Positions 5,717 to 5,853 of a stretch of DNA of 5,853 bases are shown one piece after another. How positions within the stretch are numbered: the first letter of the stretch is position 1; the number at the start of each line of letters is the position of its first letter. Below the pieces are notes generated by a model. The model saw only the letters and a program-made list of their open reading frames with translations, was not told the DNA's origin and did no database searches. Made by a program: the position numbers and the translations under genes. Origin of the DNA: an uncultured Caulobacter sp. (GTDB lineage: Bacteria > Pseudomonadota > Alphaproteobacteria > Caulobacterales > Caulobacteraceae); the NCBI GenBank assembly GCA_937991555.1, contig CALKHU010000074.1:1-5853 (forward strand), in the 5' to 3' direction.

Positions 5717-5853
5717 ATGACTGTCGCGGCGGACATCGAGCGCCATCCGGGGCTGCGCCTGATGCAGGCGACGGCGGCCGCGCTGCGCGCCGCGCCGCCG
5801 GCGCCGGCTGACGCTCTGGGCGGCGCGTTCCTCGAGCAGGAAGCGCCCGACGC
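5717..5853 (+). CDS. Putative ChrR-like anti-sigma factor, N-terminal fragment (3' end outside window)
   Basis: Forty-five complete codons are visible, starting at ATG 5717 with AAGGAG at 5699-5704 (12-base spacing). The stretch ADALGGAFLEQEAP (about residues 31-44) resembles the segment after the zinc-binding helix bundle of ChrR anti-sigma proteins (recalled Rhodobacter form: DAVGGSLMEETAP). The position just after an ECF11-like sigma gene agrees. However, the preceding region is about 20 residues shorter than in ChrR and lacks the His-x3-Cys-x2-Cys zinc ligands; only one His (H10) is present and no Cys. If the match is real, this is a non-canonical anti-sigma domain. The expected C-terminal cupin domain is beyond the window. 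It could instead be an unrelated protein. The call rests on a short motif recalled from memory and on context. Confidence 0.45.
   Translation, partial: MTVAADIERHPGLRLMQATAAALRAAPPAPADALGGAFLEQEAPD

Noticed and set aside
5035..5736. Minus-strand frame opposite the sigma factor
   Set aside because: Out-of-frame shadow rich in Arg, Gly and Pro; the plus strand carries intact sigma regions 2 and 4.
1..5853. Mobile element, CRISPR array, phage or defence genes
   Set aside because: No transposase, integrase, terminal repeats, regularly spaced repeats or tRNA-like structures were seen; gene content and base composition look like uniform core chromosome.

Overview
The window is very GC-rich, with strong G/C at third codon positions. 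The proteins look alphaproteobacterial, most like Caulobacterales (Caulobacter, Phenylobacterium, Brevundimonas). Supporting signs are the AmpG and RlmN sequence style, an ECF sigma factor of the RpoE/ChrR type, and promoter-like sites that fit the Caulobacter housekeeping pattern (TTGaCGS, spacer, GCTANAWC). This placement is inferred by eye and was not computed.

Layout, left to right. Positions 2-646 (+) are the C-terminal end of a hybrid sensor kinase or multi-receiver regulator: the tail of one degenerate receiver domain and then a complete, apparently active one. A 36-base gap with two hairpin-forming sequences leads to ampG (683-2401, +), an inner-membrane muropeptide permease for cell-wall recycling. 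It converges, with 23 bases between stop codons, on a two-gene minus-strand unit. That unit is a four-helix DUF350 membrane protein (3272-3697) followed 13 bases later by a membrane-anchored, trypsin-like serine protease (2425-3258). Upstream on the same strand lies rlmN (3825 to about 5003), the radical-SAM methyltransferase acting on 23S rRNA A2503 and tRNA A37. Divergent from rlmN is an ECF sigma factor (5092-5649, +). The window ends inside a gene (5717 onward) whose visible part resembles ChrR-type anti-sigma factors but lacks their usual N-terminal zinc ligands.

How the parts fit. Three units relate to envelope or stress physiology: AmpG recycling, the DUF350 and protease pair, and the sigma/anti-sigma pair. 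rlmN is a housekeeping translation-fidelity gene. Nothing shows that they form one pathway. There are no mobile elements, CRISPR arrays, tRNAs or rRNAs, and coding density is near complete; the longest gene-free stretch is about 127 bases (3698-3824). The points most worth a second look are the atypical ChrR-like protein with a possible promoter of its own, the shared promoter region between rlmN and the sigma gene, the DUF350-protease operon, and the Asp-to-Glu change in the protease triad.
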